From DASXRA01 sp036558905 (GTDB lineage: Bacteria; Actinomycetota; Actinomycetes; Mycobacteriales; Jatrophihabitantaceae): a stretch of DNA of 64,000 nt. The stretch spans positions 1 through 64,000 of the forward strand of contig DATBER010000083.1 of the NCBI GenBank assembly GCA_036558905.1, written 5' to 3'. Position 1 is the first letter of the stretch; each line of letters opens with the position of its first letter. A program made the position numbers and the translations under genes. The notes below the pieces were generated by a model. That model did no database searches and was not told where the DNA came from. It worked only from the letters and a program-made list of their open reading frames with translations. Below, in pieces: positions 51,900 to 60,770 of the stretch.

Positions 51900-53230
51900 G
51901 CCGCCGCTCCCCGCCGCGAGGGCGGACGCAGCTCGTGGTGCGCTGTGCCCTGCTGGTAGCGGGCGGCCAAATCGAGCGCCAGGTCGTCGTTGCCTCGCGC
52001 GGCGACGATGTGCACGCCGACCGGCAGGCCGCGCGTGGACAACCCGGCCGGGACGCTGACGCCAGGGAGCCCGGCCAGGTTGGCGGCACCGCGCAGCCGG
52101 TCGGCCACGCTGGCCCGGTTGCCGCTCCGCCCGGCCCCGAGCGGGCGGGCTGTGTCGGCGCGGGTGGCCGCCACGATCACGTCGCAGCGGGCGAACACGG
52201 CGGCGAAGGCGCGTTGGGTCACCCGCCGGGCCGCGAGCGCGGTCAGGTACTCGGTGGCCGGGATTTCGGCGCCTGAGCGCAGGCCGGCCTCCTGGCCCGC
52301 GTCGATCAGCCGGAACGCAGGATCGGCCAGCTCGGCGCGCAACGCGAATACAGCCTCGCTGAGCATGATGGTGTTGAGCGGCCCGGTCGGGTGGCCCAGC
52401 AGCTCACGCTCCAGCAGCACCGTCTCGCCGAGGGCGGTGAATTCGGCGACCGCCGCCGTCAGCGCCGGACCGATGTCGTCGTTCCAGTCGTCGGCCTCGT
52501 CGCCGAAGATTCCGATGCGTGGCCCACGGACGGGCTCGGATCGGCCGGCCCGGCGGAGCCCGTCGAACACGGTGGCGCAGTCCTGGGCGGTGCGGGCCAG
52601 GACGCCGATCTTGTCGAGCGTGGGCGACAGGGTCAGTACGCCGTCGCCGCTGATCCGTCCCCGAGTCGGCCGGAACCCGGTGACCCCGCACAGCGCGGCC
52701 GGCCCGACGACCGAGCCGGCCGTCTCGGTGCCGAGTGCGAACGGCACCGCGTCGAGCGCCACCGCGATCGCCGAACCGCCGGACGAGCCGCCGGCGTAGC
52801 AGTTCGGCCGCCACGGGTTGGCGGCCGATCCCTGCAGCGACGCCCCGGCCGCCGAAGGACCGCCGTACCCGGCCAGCTCGGACATCGCCAGCTTCGCGGT
52901 CAGCACCGCTCCGGCCCGGACGAGTTGCCGCACGACTCGGGCGTCGCGCGCGAAGATCTGATCGGCGAAGTAGCGCGATCCCCAGGTGGTGGGCGCCCCG
53001 GCGGCGGCGAAGATGTCCTTGACGGCAAAGGGGATTCCGAGCAGCGGCTCGGACTCGCGCCCTCGTCGCCGGTCCGCTCGCGCGGCGGCCTCGGCGGCGC
53101 GCTCGGGCAGCGTGGCGGCCAGCCCGTGATGGTCGGCTACCGCACCGGCCAAAGCCCCGAGCGCCCGGCCGGTCAGCTCGGCGCTCGTCGTTGCGTGGCG
53201 GTCGAGGCCGGCGGCGAGGTCGGCGATCAC
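51896..53230 (-). CDS. amidase signature family enzyme
   Basis: A 444-residue amidase. The Ser-cisSer-Lys triad is Lys71 (IPFAVKDIF), Ser149 (AGGSSGGSA) and Ser173 (GTETAGSV). It hydrolyses an amide such as an aryl- or alkylacetamide. It lacks the extra domain of GatA and has no GatB/C partners, so a catabolic role is likely. GTG 53230 is the first good start after the SDR stop, 17 bases away, with only a weak ribosome binding site, so the N-terminus is uncertain by a few residues. Confidence 0.85.
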   Translation of the reverse strand: MIADLAAGLDRHATTSAELTGRALGALAGAVADHHGLAATLPERAAEAAARADRRRGRESEPLLGIPFAVKDIFAAAGAPTTWGSRYFADQIFARDARVVRQLVRAGAVLTAKLAMSELAGYGGPSAAGASLQGSAANPWRPNCYAGGSSGGSAIAVALDAVPFALGTETAGSVVGPAALCGVTGFRPTRGRISGDGVLTLSPTLDKIGVLARTAQDCATVFDGLRRAGRSEPVRGPRIGIFGDEADDWNDDIGPALTAAVAEFTALGETVLLERELLGHPTGPLNTIMLSEAVFALRAELADPAFRLIDAGQEAGLRSGAEIPATEYLTALAARRVTQRAFAAVFARCDVIVAATRADTARPLGAGRSGNRASVADRLRGAANLAGLPGVSVPAGLSTRGLPVGVHIVAARGNDDLALDLAARYQQGTAHHELRPPSRRGAAA

Positions 53231-53247
53231 TGACGGCCCGGGCCCGT

Positions 53248-54060
53248 TCAGAACGAGCTCCGCGGCTTCTCGACGCTGGCCGGCAGGGCGAAGCGTCCGA
53301 CGAGCGAGCCGCCGTTGACTTGCAGGACCTCGCCGGTGATCCACGACGCCTCGGGGGACGCAAGGAAGGCCACCGCGCCGGCCACGTCGTCGGGGCGGCC
53401 CAGCCGGCCGAGTGGGATGCCACGCAGCACCTCGGCGCGGTACTCCGGCCGGGACACCTGTGTCGGCTTCGGCACCAGCCCGGGCGAGATCACGTTCACG
53501 GTGATGCCGTGCGGGCCGAGCTCGAGCGCCAGCACCTTGGCCAGCATGTGCACCGCCGCCTTGGACGAGCAGTGCGACACCCCGCCGCGTCGTGCTGACG
53601 ACCCGGCGCCTGAACCGAACAGCACGATCCGGCCGCCGCGGCCCTGCTCGATCATGCGTCGGGCCGCCGCCTGCGCCAGCAGGAAGTTTCCGACGACGTT
53701 CGTCTGCAGCTCCTGCTGGAAGAGCGCGACGTCCATGTCGACGGTCAACCCGAACGAACTGCGGCCGACGCAACCGACCAGGACGTCCAGTGATCCGAAC
53801 CGGTCAGCGACAGCGTCGACCAAGGCGGCGCACTCGTCAGCCGACCGCACATCGGCCGACCGCGCGGCGACGTCGCCGTCCGGGACCTGCTCCCGCAACT
53901 GCCGCTCGGCGGCGTCGGTGACCTCGGGACGCAGGTCGCTGATCAGGACGTGGTCGCCGTCGCGCGCGAGGCGCTGCGCGCAGGCCAGCCCCATGTTCTG
54001 GCCGACACCGGCGACGAGCACCGCCCGACCGGTGCCGGCCAGTTGGTCGGCCGCCGTCAC
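53248..54060 (-). CDS. SDR-family protein with His in place of the catalytic Tyr
   Basis: A 270-residue protein with short-chain dehydrogenase fold: NAD-binding AGVGQNMG (about 17-24), LDVLVGCVG where NNAG is usual, Ser150, and an end motif ITVNVISPGLV with GEVLQVNGGSLVG. At the active site the Y-x3-K pair reads HCSSK (His163, Lys167), so the catalytic tyrosine is histidine. Codons at this place were checked directly. It may use another acid/base chemistry or be non-catalytic. GTG start overlaps the permease stop (GTGA); first of the enzyme genes after the transporter. Confidence 0.78.
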   Translation of the reverse strand: MTAADQLAGTGRAVLVAGVGQNMGLACAQRLARDGDHVLISDLRPEVTDAAERQLREQVPDGDVAARSADVRSADECAALVDAVADRFGSLDVLVGCVGRSSFGLTVDMDVALFQQELQTNVVGNFLLAQAAARRMIEQGRGGRIVLFGSGAGSSARRGGVSHCSSKAAVHMLAKVLALELGPHGITVNVISPGLVPKPTQVSRPEYRAEVLRGIPLGRLGRPDDVAGAVAFLASPEASWITGEVLQVNGGSLVGRFALPASVEKPRSSF

Positions 54061-55832
54061 GCCGCCTGCCTCAGGCCGAACCGGGCGGTGAGGCGTCGGA
54101 ACGCCAGTGCCACCAGCATGAGCAGCACGGTGACGAACACGCCGAACGACGCCAGCTCGGGGATCTCGCCCTGGGTCCACAGCGTGTAGATCTGCACGGA
54201 CACCAGCTGCGTGCCCGGCGTGTAGAGCAGCAACGCCACCGACAGTTCCTTCATCGACAGCAGGAAGATGTAGATGAACGCGCCGGTCAGCGATGCTGCC
54301 ATTAGCGGCAGCACGACCTTGAAGAACGTGCGGAACCATCCAGCGCCGCTCATGCTCGCCGCCTCCTCGAGCTCCCGGCCGATCTGCAGCAGGGCGGGAG
54401 ACGAGAAGCGCATGCCGTACGGGATGTACTTGACGCAGAAGGCGATCACCAGGATCCACAACGTGCCGTACACCGGAATGGGCAGGTCCAGGTACGCCTG
54501 CAGGAGGGCGACGCCGAGGACCACGCCGGGGAACACGAGCGGGGCGGTGACGACGTACTCGAGCGCCGACCGGAAGCGGATCGACGTGCGCACGACCACC
54601 CAGGCGGCCATCGCGCTGAGCAGCACCGACGCGAGGGCGGCCGTGACGCCGACCTCCAGGCTGTTCAGCAGCGAGGTGTAGATGTCGTGGTTGTGGACCA
54701 GATTGCTGAAGTTGTCGAGGGTGACCGAGTGCAGGGCCGACCAGGACGGGATCTCGTACCGGGGCAGCAGCGCGGCCCAGAGCATGACGAGCAGCGGCAG
54801 CAGCAGGACTATCGGCAGCAGGATCACCAGGAAGGCGGTCAGCCAACGCCAGCGCCCGAGCTCGACCTTACGCGGGCGAACCCCCTTGCCGCTGACCGTC
54901 ACGTACTTGCCGGCCTGCCGGGTCGTGTACGTGTAGTACCACAGGGCGATCGACACGAAGGCGATCAGCACCAGCCCGTACGCAGCGGACAGGCCGTAGC
55001 GCGGCCGCAGCGCCGAGCTGATGTTCAGGTAGACCTGGGTGGTCAGCACCTTCACCCCGCCCGGGATGCCGATCAGCGCAGGTGTCTCGAAGCTCTCCAG
55101 GCTGGTCACGACGTTCAGCAGCAGCACGGCGAGCACCGTCGGTTTCGACAGCCGGGCTGTGATCCGGAAGAACGTGGCCAGCGGGTTCGCGCCCGACATG
55201 GCCGCGGCCTCTTGCATGCTGGCGTCGTTCGACCGGAACGGCCCCACCATGAGCAGGAAGACCACCGGTACCGACTGCAGGCCGTGCACCAAGATCATGC
55301 CTGGCATGCTGAACAGGTCGAACGGCGGCGACGACGTGCCGAACAGCTGCTCCAGCCAGACGTTGAGGATTCCGTTCTGCGGGCCGAGCAGCAGGATCCA
55401 TCCGATCACCGTGATGACGCCCGGCACGGCCAGCCCCGCGTACGCGCTGACGTAGGCGAAGCTGCGCAGTGGCGTGTCGGTGCGCTCGGCGATCCAGGCC
55501 AGCACCGTCCCGATCGGCATGGACACCAGGGCACTGCCCAGAGCGAAGATGACCGAGTTCAGGGCGAGGTGCCACAGGTCGCCCGTGCCGCTGACGATGT
55601 CCGCGAAGTTCTGCGTGGTCGCCGCGCCCTCGTTCGGGCCGATGTCCACCTGGAAGGCCGAGCGCACCAGGTAGACGAAGGGTATCGCGACCAGCGCGCC
55701 GAGCACGACCAGCAGCACGACGAACAGCGCGTTGGGCGTGCGCCACTCGATCCGTGTCCGCCGGCGCCGGCCCTCGTCGGGCGCCGGCGCCTCGTCGCGA
55801 GTCGCCTCCGGTGCGGTCACCAAGTCGGTCAT
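54057..55832 (-). CDS. ABC transporter permease, fused two-domain (iron/AEP/thiamine type)
   Basis: A 591-residue inner-membrane protein with about 12 predicted helices, built as two homologous permease halves. Each half has its own EAA-type loop: QEAAAMSGANPLATFFRI (first half) and LEEAASMSGAGWFRTFFKV (second half). Fused permeases of this form serve ferric iron, 2-aminoethylphosphonate, thiamine and similar importers. It pairs with the lipoprotein encoded upstream and the ATPase at 59914. Substrate is not shown by the sequence; the downstream hydrolases argue for an organic compound rather than iron. Confidence 0.88.
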   Translation of the reverse strand: MTDLVTAPEATRDEAPAPDEGRRRRTRIEWRTPNALFVVLLVVLGALVAIPFVYLVRSAFQVDIGPNEGAATTQNFADIVSGTGDLWHLALNSVIFALGSALVSMPIGTVLAWIAERTDTPLRSFAYVSAYAGLAVPGVITVIGWILLLGPQNGILNVWLEQLFGTSSPPFDLFSMPGMILVHGLQSVPVVFLLMVGPFRSNDASMQEAAAMSGANPLATFFRITARLSKPTVLAVLLLNVVTSLESFETPALIGIPGGVKVLTTQVYLNISSALRPRYGLSAAYGLVLIAFVSIALWYYTYTTRQAGKYVTVSGKGVRPRKVELGRWRWLTAFLVILLPIVLLLPLLVMLWAALLPRYEIPSWSALHSVTLDNFSNLVHNHDIYTSLLNSLEVGVTAALASVLLSAMAAWVVVRTSIRFRSALEYVVTAPLVFPGVVLGVALLQAYLDLPIPVYGTLWILVIAFCVKYIPYGMRFSSPALLQIGRELEEAASMSGAGWFRTFFKVVLPLMAASLTGAFIYIFLLSMKELSVALLLYTPGTQLVSVQIYTLWTQGEIPELASFGVFVTVLLMLVALAFRRLTARFGLRQAA

Positions 55833-55875
55833 CCCGTTGTCCTCACCCCACGTGACCAGGCGCGATCGCTCCGGC

Positions 55876-56985
55876 TCAGCTCACGAACGCCTTCTGCATC
55901 AGCGCCTGCCACTCGGTGTACTTCTGCGCGTACTCGTCCACCGAGTACTTGGTCGACAGGTCCTCGGACGGGAAGTTGACGTCGCCCAGCCCGGGCGTGG
56001 TCACGTCGGTGCGGGGGGACAGGACGCCCTGCCCGACCATGAACTTCTGGCCGTCGGCGCTGTGCAGGTAGTCGATGAACATGAGCGCGGCGGCTGGATG
56101 CTTGGCTTTGCCGATCACGCCGTCGCTCCCGCCCGCCGCCGGAGCCGGCGGAATCGCGACCCAGTCGAGCGGATCGCCGTGCGTCTTCAGCTTGATCACG
56201 TCGGACAGGCCGAGGTTCGGCGACAGCGGTACCTCGCCGGATGCGACGAGGTCGGCGAGCGCAGCCGCGGTCACGTCCTGCACGCGGATGTTCTGCGCCT
56301 TGAGCTTGTCGACGAAGTCGGCGCCTTTCGCGTCGACGACCACCCCGAGCCAGTTGATGCCGGTCGTGTGACCGCTGATCGTTATCTTGCCCTTCCACTT
56401 CGGGTCGAGCAGGTCGTCGAGCGTCTTGGGCGCCTCCGCCTTGGTGATCAGCTTGGTGTTCCAGCCCATGACGGTGTAGTCCTCGCGGTCGGCCGCGTAG
56501 TAGACGTCCCCCTTCTTCGCGCCGGCCTTGAGCGTGTCGGCCGGTTGCTGGTTCACGCTGGGGGAGTAGTACTCGGCCAGGTAGCCGGCGGCTTGGGCCT
56601 GCGGCATGTCCGTGTTCGCCATGCCGAGCAGGTCACCGCCCACCTTGTTCGCCGAGTACTCCGCCTTGAGCCGGGTGAGCAGGTCGGTCGCCTTGCCCAG
56701 ATACGTGGTGACCTTGATGTCCGGGTGCAGCTTGCCGAACTCCTTGGCCGCTGCCTGGGTGGCCGTGTTGGACGTGTACACGACCAGCTGGCCCTCGGAC
56801 TTGGCCTGCGCCTCGAGCTTGCTCTGCCGGTCGTTACCCGCGTAGGTCAGGAGGTCGCCGCCCGGCGAGCTGCCGCCGCCCTGGCCGGCCGAGGAGTGCG
56901 ACGAGCACGCGGCGAGCGCGGCGACGAGCAGCACCCCGGCGACCACGCAGGTCAGTTCGGACAGGTGACGGTGCTTGGTCGACAT
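55876..56985 (-). CDS. ABC transporter substrate-binding lipoprotein (iron/AEP-type)
   Basis: A 369-residue lipoprotein with lipobox LAAC (about residues 24-27) and a glycine/serine linker. The mature part matches class-1 solute-binding proteins for ferric iron, aminoethylphosphonate and polyamines (AKSEGQLVVYTSNTATQAA, then DLLGMANTDM). The run of tyrosines that bind iron in FbpA proteins is not obvious, which favours an organic ligand. ATG with AGGAGA upstream, 9 bases after the M28 gene's stop. Confidence 0.85.
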   Translation of the reverse strand: MSTKHRHLSELTCVVAGVLLVAALAACSSHSSAGQGGGSSPGGDLLTYAGNDRQSKLEAQAKSEGQLVVYTSNTATQAAAKEFGKLHPDIKVTTYLGKATDLLTRLKAEYSANKVGGDLLGMANTDMPQAQAAGYLAEYYSPSVNQQPADTLKAGAKKGDVYYAADREDYTVMGWNTKLITKAEAPKTLDDLLDPKWKGKITISGHTTGINWLGVVVDAKGADFVDKLKAQNIRVQDVTAAALADLVASGEVPLSPNLGLSDVIKLKTHGDPLDWVAIPPAPAAGGSDGVIGKAKHPAAALMFIDYLHSADGQKFMVGQGVLSPRTDVTTPGLGDVNFPSEDLSTKYSVDEYAQKYTEWQALMQKAFVS

Positions 56986-56994
56986 GGCTGTCTC

Positions 56995-58665
56995 CTAACG
57001 GCTGGTGGCGATCTGCGTCGCCGTGACGAGTGCGTGCCGCAGCCGGTTGCCTTCCCGGACGAGCTCGGTGCGCAGCGCGTGATGCAGCGGCTGCGACGGG
57101 TCGAGATCGGCGGCCCGGGTGGCCGCGGCGAGCCCAGGCAGGAAGCCCTGGCGGGTGGCGGGATCGGGCTCGAACGGGCCGCCCACGGTGTACGCGACCG
57201 GGACAAGGGTGCGCCCGATCCGGCGGATGCGGTCGTTGATGTCGGCCGGCCGGGCGTCGGCCATCGCGTCGACGGCCGCCGCCAGGTCGTCGGCGGATGC
57301 CGCGAGATCGGCCAGGTCGGTTGCTGCCGGCAGCGCGCGGACATGCTCGGCGATCGCCCGGGCCAGCGCCGCGTAGTCGAGCGGCAGCACCTCGTCGGTG
57401 ACGAACCGGGCCAGGCCGGCCGCGTAGATTCGCGCGTCGGACAGCAGGACGTCGGGGTCGACCTTGTCGATGGTGTCCTCGACGGTGTGGTGCCACCAGG
57501 GCGAGGTCGGCGAGAACGACAGCGACGCTTCCGAACCGGCTCGGTGCCGCCAGCGCACGGGGTTCATGCTCGGCACGCCGACCCGCCACAGCGGCTGCTC
57601 GCCGCCCGGCGGGCGCTGCGGGCTCGGAACCTCGTGCCCGACGGCCAGCTCGGCCACCTCGGTGGCCACCGCGACCGCCTCGTCCATGACCTTCGCGCCG
57701 CCGAGCGAGACGGCGCCCTTGGTGCCGGGCGAGTCGATGCTCATCGCGATGACCGCGCGGTCGTAGAGGTCCTGCCAGAAGTTGTCGACGTACCAGCACG
57801 ATCCGGCGTAGCGCCCGTGCGAGTGCCCGGACCAGAACAGGAACCGCACGCCGCGGGCCAGCTCGGCGCGATGCGCGGTGAACACGCGGGCCAGCTCGAC
57901 GAGGATCGCGTTGCCGGCAGCATTGTCGGTCGCGCCGACGTCCCACGAATCGACGTGGACGCCGAAGAACGCGTACGTGTCGTCGTCGCCCGCGCCGGGC
58001 AGGTCGGCCGTCACCAGCGGCAGTTGCCGCCACCCCGTGTCGACCGTCGCGCTCACCCGCAGCGTCACCGGCCGGTCGGCCAGCTCGGCCTTGATCGCCG
58101 CACCGTCGAAGCCGCTGATGCTGGCAGCCACGCAGTCGGGCAGGCGGTCCATCGTCTTGGACGTCGGGCTGCCATACAGGTCGGAGATGATGCCCTGGTG
58201 CAGCTGGCCGTCGCCGCTGAACACGACGGCGGCGCAACCCGCTCGGGCCGCCCGAGCCGCGACTCCCGGGCTGACCAGCCCGTCGACGAGCACGATCCGG
58301 CCGGCCAGGTCGGACCCGGCGAAGTCGGCGCTCTTGCCTGCGCCGAGATGGCTGACCTCACCGGTGACCCCGCCGTCCGGCGTCGACGCCGCCATCGAGT
58401 GCGTGATGCACGCGATGTCGCGCTCGTTCGGGCTGAGTACCCGGACCGAAGCGGGACCGGGCAGGCTGACGAGCGCGTCGCACGCGTACCGGTGGGTCGC
58501 CAGGCCGAGGTCGTTCAGCTCGGTCTCGATGTAGTCGAAGGCGAGCGCCTCCTCGGCCGTTCCGGACAGGCGTACGTGCTTGGCGATGGCCCGGATGTCG
58601 CCCATCATGCGATCGGCGGAGATGTCGTCGATGATTCGGGTCAGCGGATCCGGAACTGCGCTCAT
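56995..58665 (-). CDS. M28-like metallohydrolase with PA domain and altered active site
   Basis: A 556-residue protein with M28 peptidase fold and an inserted PA domain (about 95-225). The first metal motif is intact (GVHVDSWDVGATDNAAGN, with His and Asp). Where M28 enzymes have the catalytic E-E pair it reads WSGHSHGRYAGSCWYV, so both glutamates are replaced. A group of M28-related proteins with this GHSHG motif exists; their substrates are unknown to me. No signal peptide, so it acts inside the cell on something imported by the flanking ABC genes, possibly an amide or N-acyl amino acid. The C-terminal ~120 residues are helical. Confidence 0.75.
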   Translation of the reverse strand: MSAVPDPLTRIIDDISADRMMGDIRAIAKHVRLSGTAEEALAFDYIETELNDLGLATHRYACDALVSLPGPASVRVLSPNERDIACITHSMAASTPDGGVTGEVSHLGAGKSADFAGSDLAGRIVLVDGLVSPGVAARAARAGCAAVVFSGDGQLHQGIISDLYGSPTSKTMDRLPDCVAASISGFDGAAIKAELADRPVTLRVSATVDTGWRQLPLVTADLPGAGDDDTYAFFGVHVDSWDVGATDNAAGNAILVELARVFTAHRAELARGVRFLFWSGHSHGRYAGSCWYVDNFWQDLYDRAVIAMSIDSPGTKGAVSLGGAKVMDEAVAVATEVAELAVGHEVPSPQRPPGGEQPLWRVGVPSMNPVRWRHRAGSEASLSFSPTSPWWHHTVEDTIDKVDPDVLLSDARIYAAGLARFVTDEVLPLDYAALARAIAEHVRALPAATDLADLAASADDLAAAVDAMADARPADINDRIRRIGRTLVPVAYTVGGPFEPDPATRQGFLPGLAAATRAADLDPSQPLHHALRTELVREGNRLRHALVTATQIATSR

Positions 58666-58696
58666 AAGGCCTACCTTCGCTGGGGTGTCGGGTGGC

Positions 58697-59914
58697 TCAC
58701 ATCGGCCGGTCGTTGGACAGCACGGCTGTAGGAATGGTCAGGTCGTCGCCGCCGGCCAGGTCGTCGTCGTTGTCGCTGACGACGTGCGCGAAGCCGTGCT
58801 CGTCGCTGAACACTGAGACGCGCGTGCTCGGAACGAGCACGTCGACGTCGGTTCCGCGTCGCAGTCGCGGTACGTTCGCCGACAGGCGCATCGCCAGCCG
58901 GGCCTCGCCGGCACGCAACTGGTAGTCGTAGTGCTCGCCGACGTATAGAACCTGCTCCACGGTGCAGCGCACGGTGCTGCCCGCGTGCGCGCTTCCCACC
59001 TCCGTGGTCAGGTCCTGCGGCCGGATGCCGATCGTCACGGCATCGCCGGGCTGCACGTCGCCCGGGCACACCGCGGTTATAGCGCCCATGGAAGTGCTGA
59101 TCGTCATGCGGTCCAGGTCGGCACGCCCGACGACGACCCCGTCCAGGAAGTTCGACTCACCGATGAAGTCGGCGACAAAGCGGGTGCGAGGGGCGGCATA
59201 GATTTCGCGCGGCGTGCCCTCCTGCACGATCTGGCCTTCCGACATCACCGCGATGCGGTTGGACATGCTGAGCGCCTCGGCTTGATCGTGCGTGACGTAC
59301 AGCGTCGTGATGCCGAGCCGTCGCTGGATGGCCCGCAGCTCGGAGCGCATGGCGTCGCGCAACTTGGCGTCGAGGTTGGACAGCGGCTCGTCCAGCAGCA
59401 GAATCTTCGGTTCCCGGACCAGCGCCCGGGCCAAGGCCAGCCGCTGCTGCTGCCCGCCGGACAGGTTGGTGGCCGGCCGGTGGATGTAGTCGGAAAGCTG
59501 CACGACGGCGAGCGCCTCCTCGACGCGGCGTTCGATCTCCTTCTTGCGCAACCGCGGCCGGCCCACCTTCAGCGGGAACGCGACGTTGTCGAACACCGAC
59601 AGGTGTGGCCAGATCGCGTAGTTCTGGAAGACCATGCCCATCGGGCGGCGGTGTGGCGCCACAAAGTGCCGGCTGTTCGCATTGGACAGCACCTGCCCGT
59701 CGACGATCACGCTTCCGGCACTGGGCCGTTCGAGGCCGGCGACGCAGCGCAGAGTCGTCGTCTTGCCGCATCCGGACGGCCCGAGCAGCGTATAGAAGTG
59801 GCCTTCGGTAACGGCGAAGTCGACGCCATTGACCGCAGGAGCAGCAGTGCTGCCGGGGTATTTCTTGACCAGGCCGCGAACTTGCAGGGCCCCCGTGTTG
59901 TCGGTTGTTCCCAT
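58697..59914 (-). CDS. ABC transporter ATP-binding protein (PotA/FbpC type)
   Basis: A 405-residue ATPase. Walker A GPSGCGKTT, Q-loop VFQNYAIWPHLSV, signature LSGGQQQRLALARA, Walker B ILLLDEPLSNLDA, and switch histidine in VTHDQ. A TOBE domain closes the protein (about 270-405). It powers the fused permease encoded two genes downstream. First gene of the minus-strand operon; its promoter carries a long palindrome. Confidence 0.9.
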   Translation of the reverse strand: MGTTDNTGALQVRGLVKKYPGSTAAPAVNGVDFAVTEGHFYTLLGPSGCGKTTTLRCVAGLERPSAGSVIVDGQVLSNANSRHFVAPHRRPMGMVFQNYAIWPHLSVFDNVAFPLKVGRPRLRKKEIERRVEEALAVVQLSDYIHRPATNLSGGQQQRLALARALVREPKILLLDEPLSNLDAKLRDAMRSELRAIQRRLGITTLYVTHDQAEALSMSNRIAVMSEGQIVQEGTPREIYAAPRTRFVADFIGESNFLDGVVVGRADLDRMTISTSMGAITAVCPGDVQPGDAVTIGIRPQDLTTEVGSAHAGSTVRCTVEQVLYVGEHYDYQLRAGEARLAMRLSANVPRLRRGTDVDVLVPSTRVSVFSDEHGFAHVVSDNDDDLAGGDDLTIPTAVLSNDRPM

Positions 59915-59936
59915 GCAGCTGTCCTAACTGCCAGTC

Positions 59937-59945
59937 GGTCAGACC
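59937..59945. promoter_or_regulatory. GGT-N3-ACC core in the ABC operon leader
   Basis: GGTCAGACC lies about 25 bases upstream of the ABC ATPase gene's ATG, downstream of its promoter. It has the same core as the GntR sites in the sugar locus. The short core and the unrelated operon make a link doubtful. Confidence 0.25.
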
Positions 59946-59966
59946 ATTTGCGCTTTGGGTTCCGCA

Positions 59967-59989
59967 ACCAGGTTCACAGTAAACCTGGT
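59967..59989. promoter_or_regulatory. 23-bp palindrome over the -10 of the ABC operon
   Basis: ACCAGGTT (59967-59974) and AACCTGGT (59982-59989) are perfect arms around a 7-base centre (CACAGTA) that is itself nearly symmetric. The -10 hexamer TACTGT lies inside it, so bound protein would shut the promoter. The sequence GGTT(C/G)ACAGT(A/T)A recurs in front of the MarR gene at 63540, so that MarR protein is the first candidate binder. Confidence 0.6.
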
Positions 59990-60004
59990 GGAAGAGTTAG
60001 TCAA
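59976..60004 (-). promoter_or_regulatory. promoter of the ABC/M28/amidase operon (minus strand)
   Basis: Minus-strand TTGACT (60004-59999), 17-base spacer, TACTGT (59981-59976). The 178-base region from 59915 to 60092 otherwise holds only the palindrome, a TCAAC/GTTGA inverted repeat (60001-60013) and no gene. Confidence 0.65.
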
Positions 60005-60092
60005 CGAGGTTGATCAATGTTTCGCGCGTATGCCGAACCGGCGTATCGACGACCCGGTGTCGACGTACTGCCGGGCTCAGGTGCCGGCGGGA

Positions 60093-60755
60093 CTACCCCG
60101 CAGCGCGCGCCATGAACAGGCAGGTCACGAAGCTGCACCAGGGCATGGCCACATCGCCGAGACCGGCGTGGCGTAGGGCGTCGAGGTGATCGGCCGCGGT
60201 GGGTCTCGGGTGGTCGTGCCGGTGTGGGTGCTCGCCCGGCCGCGGCGATGGCGGGATGAGCGTACGGCGCGCAGATTTCAGACGGTCCTCCCACTTGTCC
60301 TCGACGTCGACGTGATCGAGGTTGATTACCCAGCCGCCCGGGTCGAGCTTGGCGGCCGCGGCTGCGTAGAAGGCGTACAGCGCGTCCCGGGTGAGGTGGT
60401 GCGTCGCGCGCGACGTGAGGAGCACGTCGAGGCCGTCGGGCACCGGCGAGAGGTCCTCCATGTAGACGATGCGGTAGTCGACCCGGTCCCCGAAGCGGGC
60501 GAGCCGGTCCTGGGCGGTGTCGCGCATCGCGTCCGAGGCATCGGTCCAGATGCCCTGCGCTGTCGGGAAGTCGTCGAGGAAGCGGGCCAGGAAGTCGCCG
60601 GGGCCGCTCCCGATGTCGGCGATGCGCCGAGGCCTTCGGTCGTGGCCAACGACGACGGACGCGATGCGGCGCGGGAGGTCGAGCAGATCCTTCAGGACGT
60701 CACGCGCCACCCACTCGTCGGCGAATGCGCGGTCCTGCCATTCGAGCTCGGTCAC
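60093..60755 (-). CDS. class I SAM-dependent methyltransferase
   Basis: A 220-residue methyltransferase with SAM motif I IADIGSGPGDFL, the acidic residue after strand 2 (WTDAS), and motif IV-like LDVLLTSRATHHL. No metal-binding or substrate motif identifies the acceptor; small-molecule O- or N-methylation is likely. GTG start with GGAAGGGAG upstream. It follows the bicupin gene by 15 bases and ends the eutA operon. Confidence 0.78.
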   Translation of the reverse strand: MTELEWQDRAFADEWVARDVLKDLLDLPRRIASVVVGHDRRPRRIADIGSGPGDFLARFLDDFPTAQGIWTDASDAMRDTAQDRLARFGDRVDYRIVYMEDLSPVPDGLDVLLTSRATHHLTRDALYAFYAAAAAKLDPGGWVINLDHVDVEDKWEDRLKSARRTLIPPSPRPGEHPHRHDHPRPTAADHLDALRHAGLGDVAMPWCSFVTCLFMARAAG

Positions 60756-60770
60756 GACACTCCCTTCCGG

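Noticed and set aside
59937..59945. Assigning the ABC/M28/amidase operon to the GntR regulon because of GGTCAGACC
   Set aside because: A 6-base defined core is expected by chance in 64 kb, the flanks do not match the 14-mer and a different palindrome covers the promoter.
59955..60176. Possible small plus-strand gene in the ABC operon promoter region
   Set aside because: It has no ribosome binding site, overlaps the promoter and palindrome, and runs into the methyltransferase gene.
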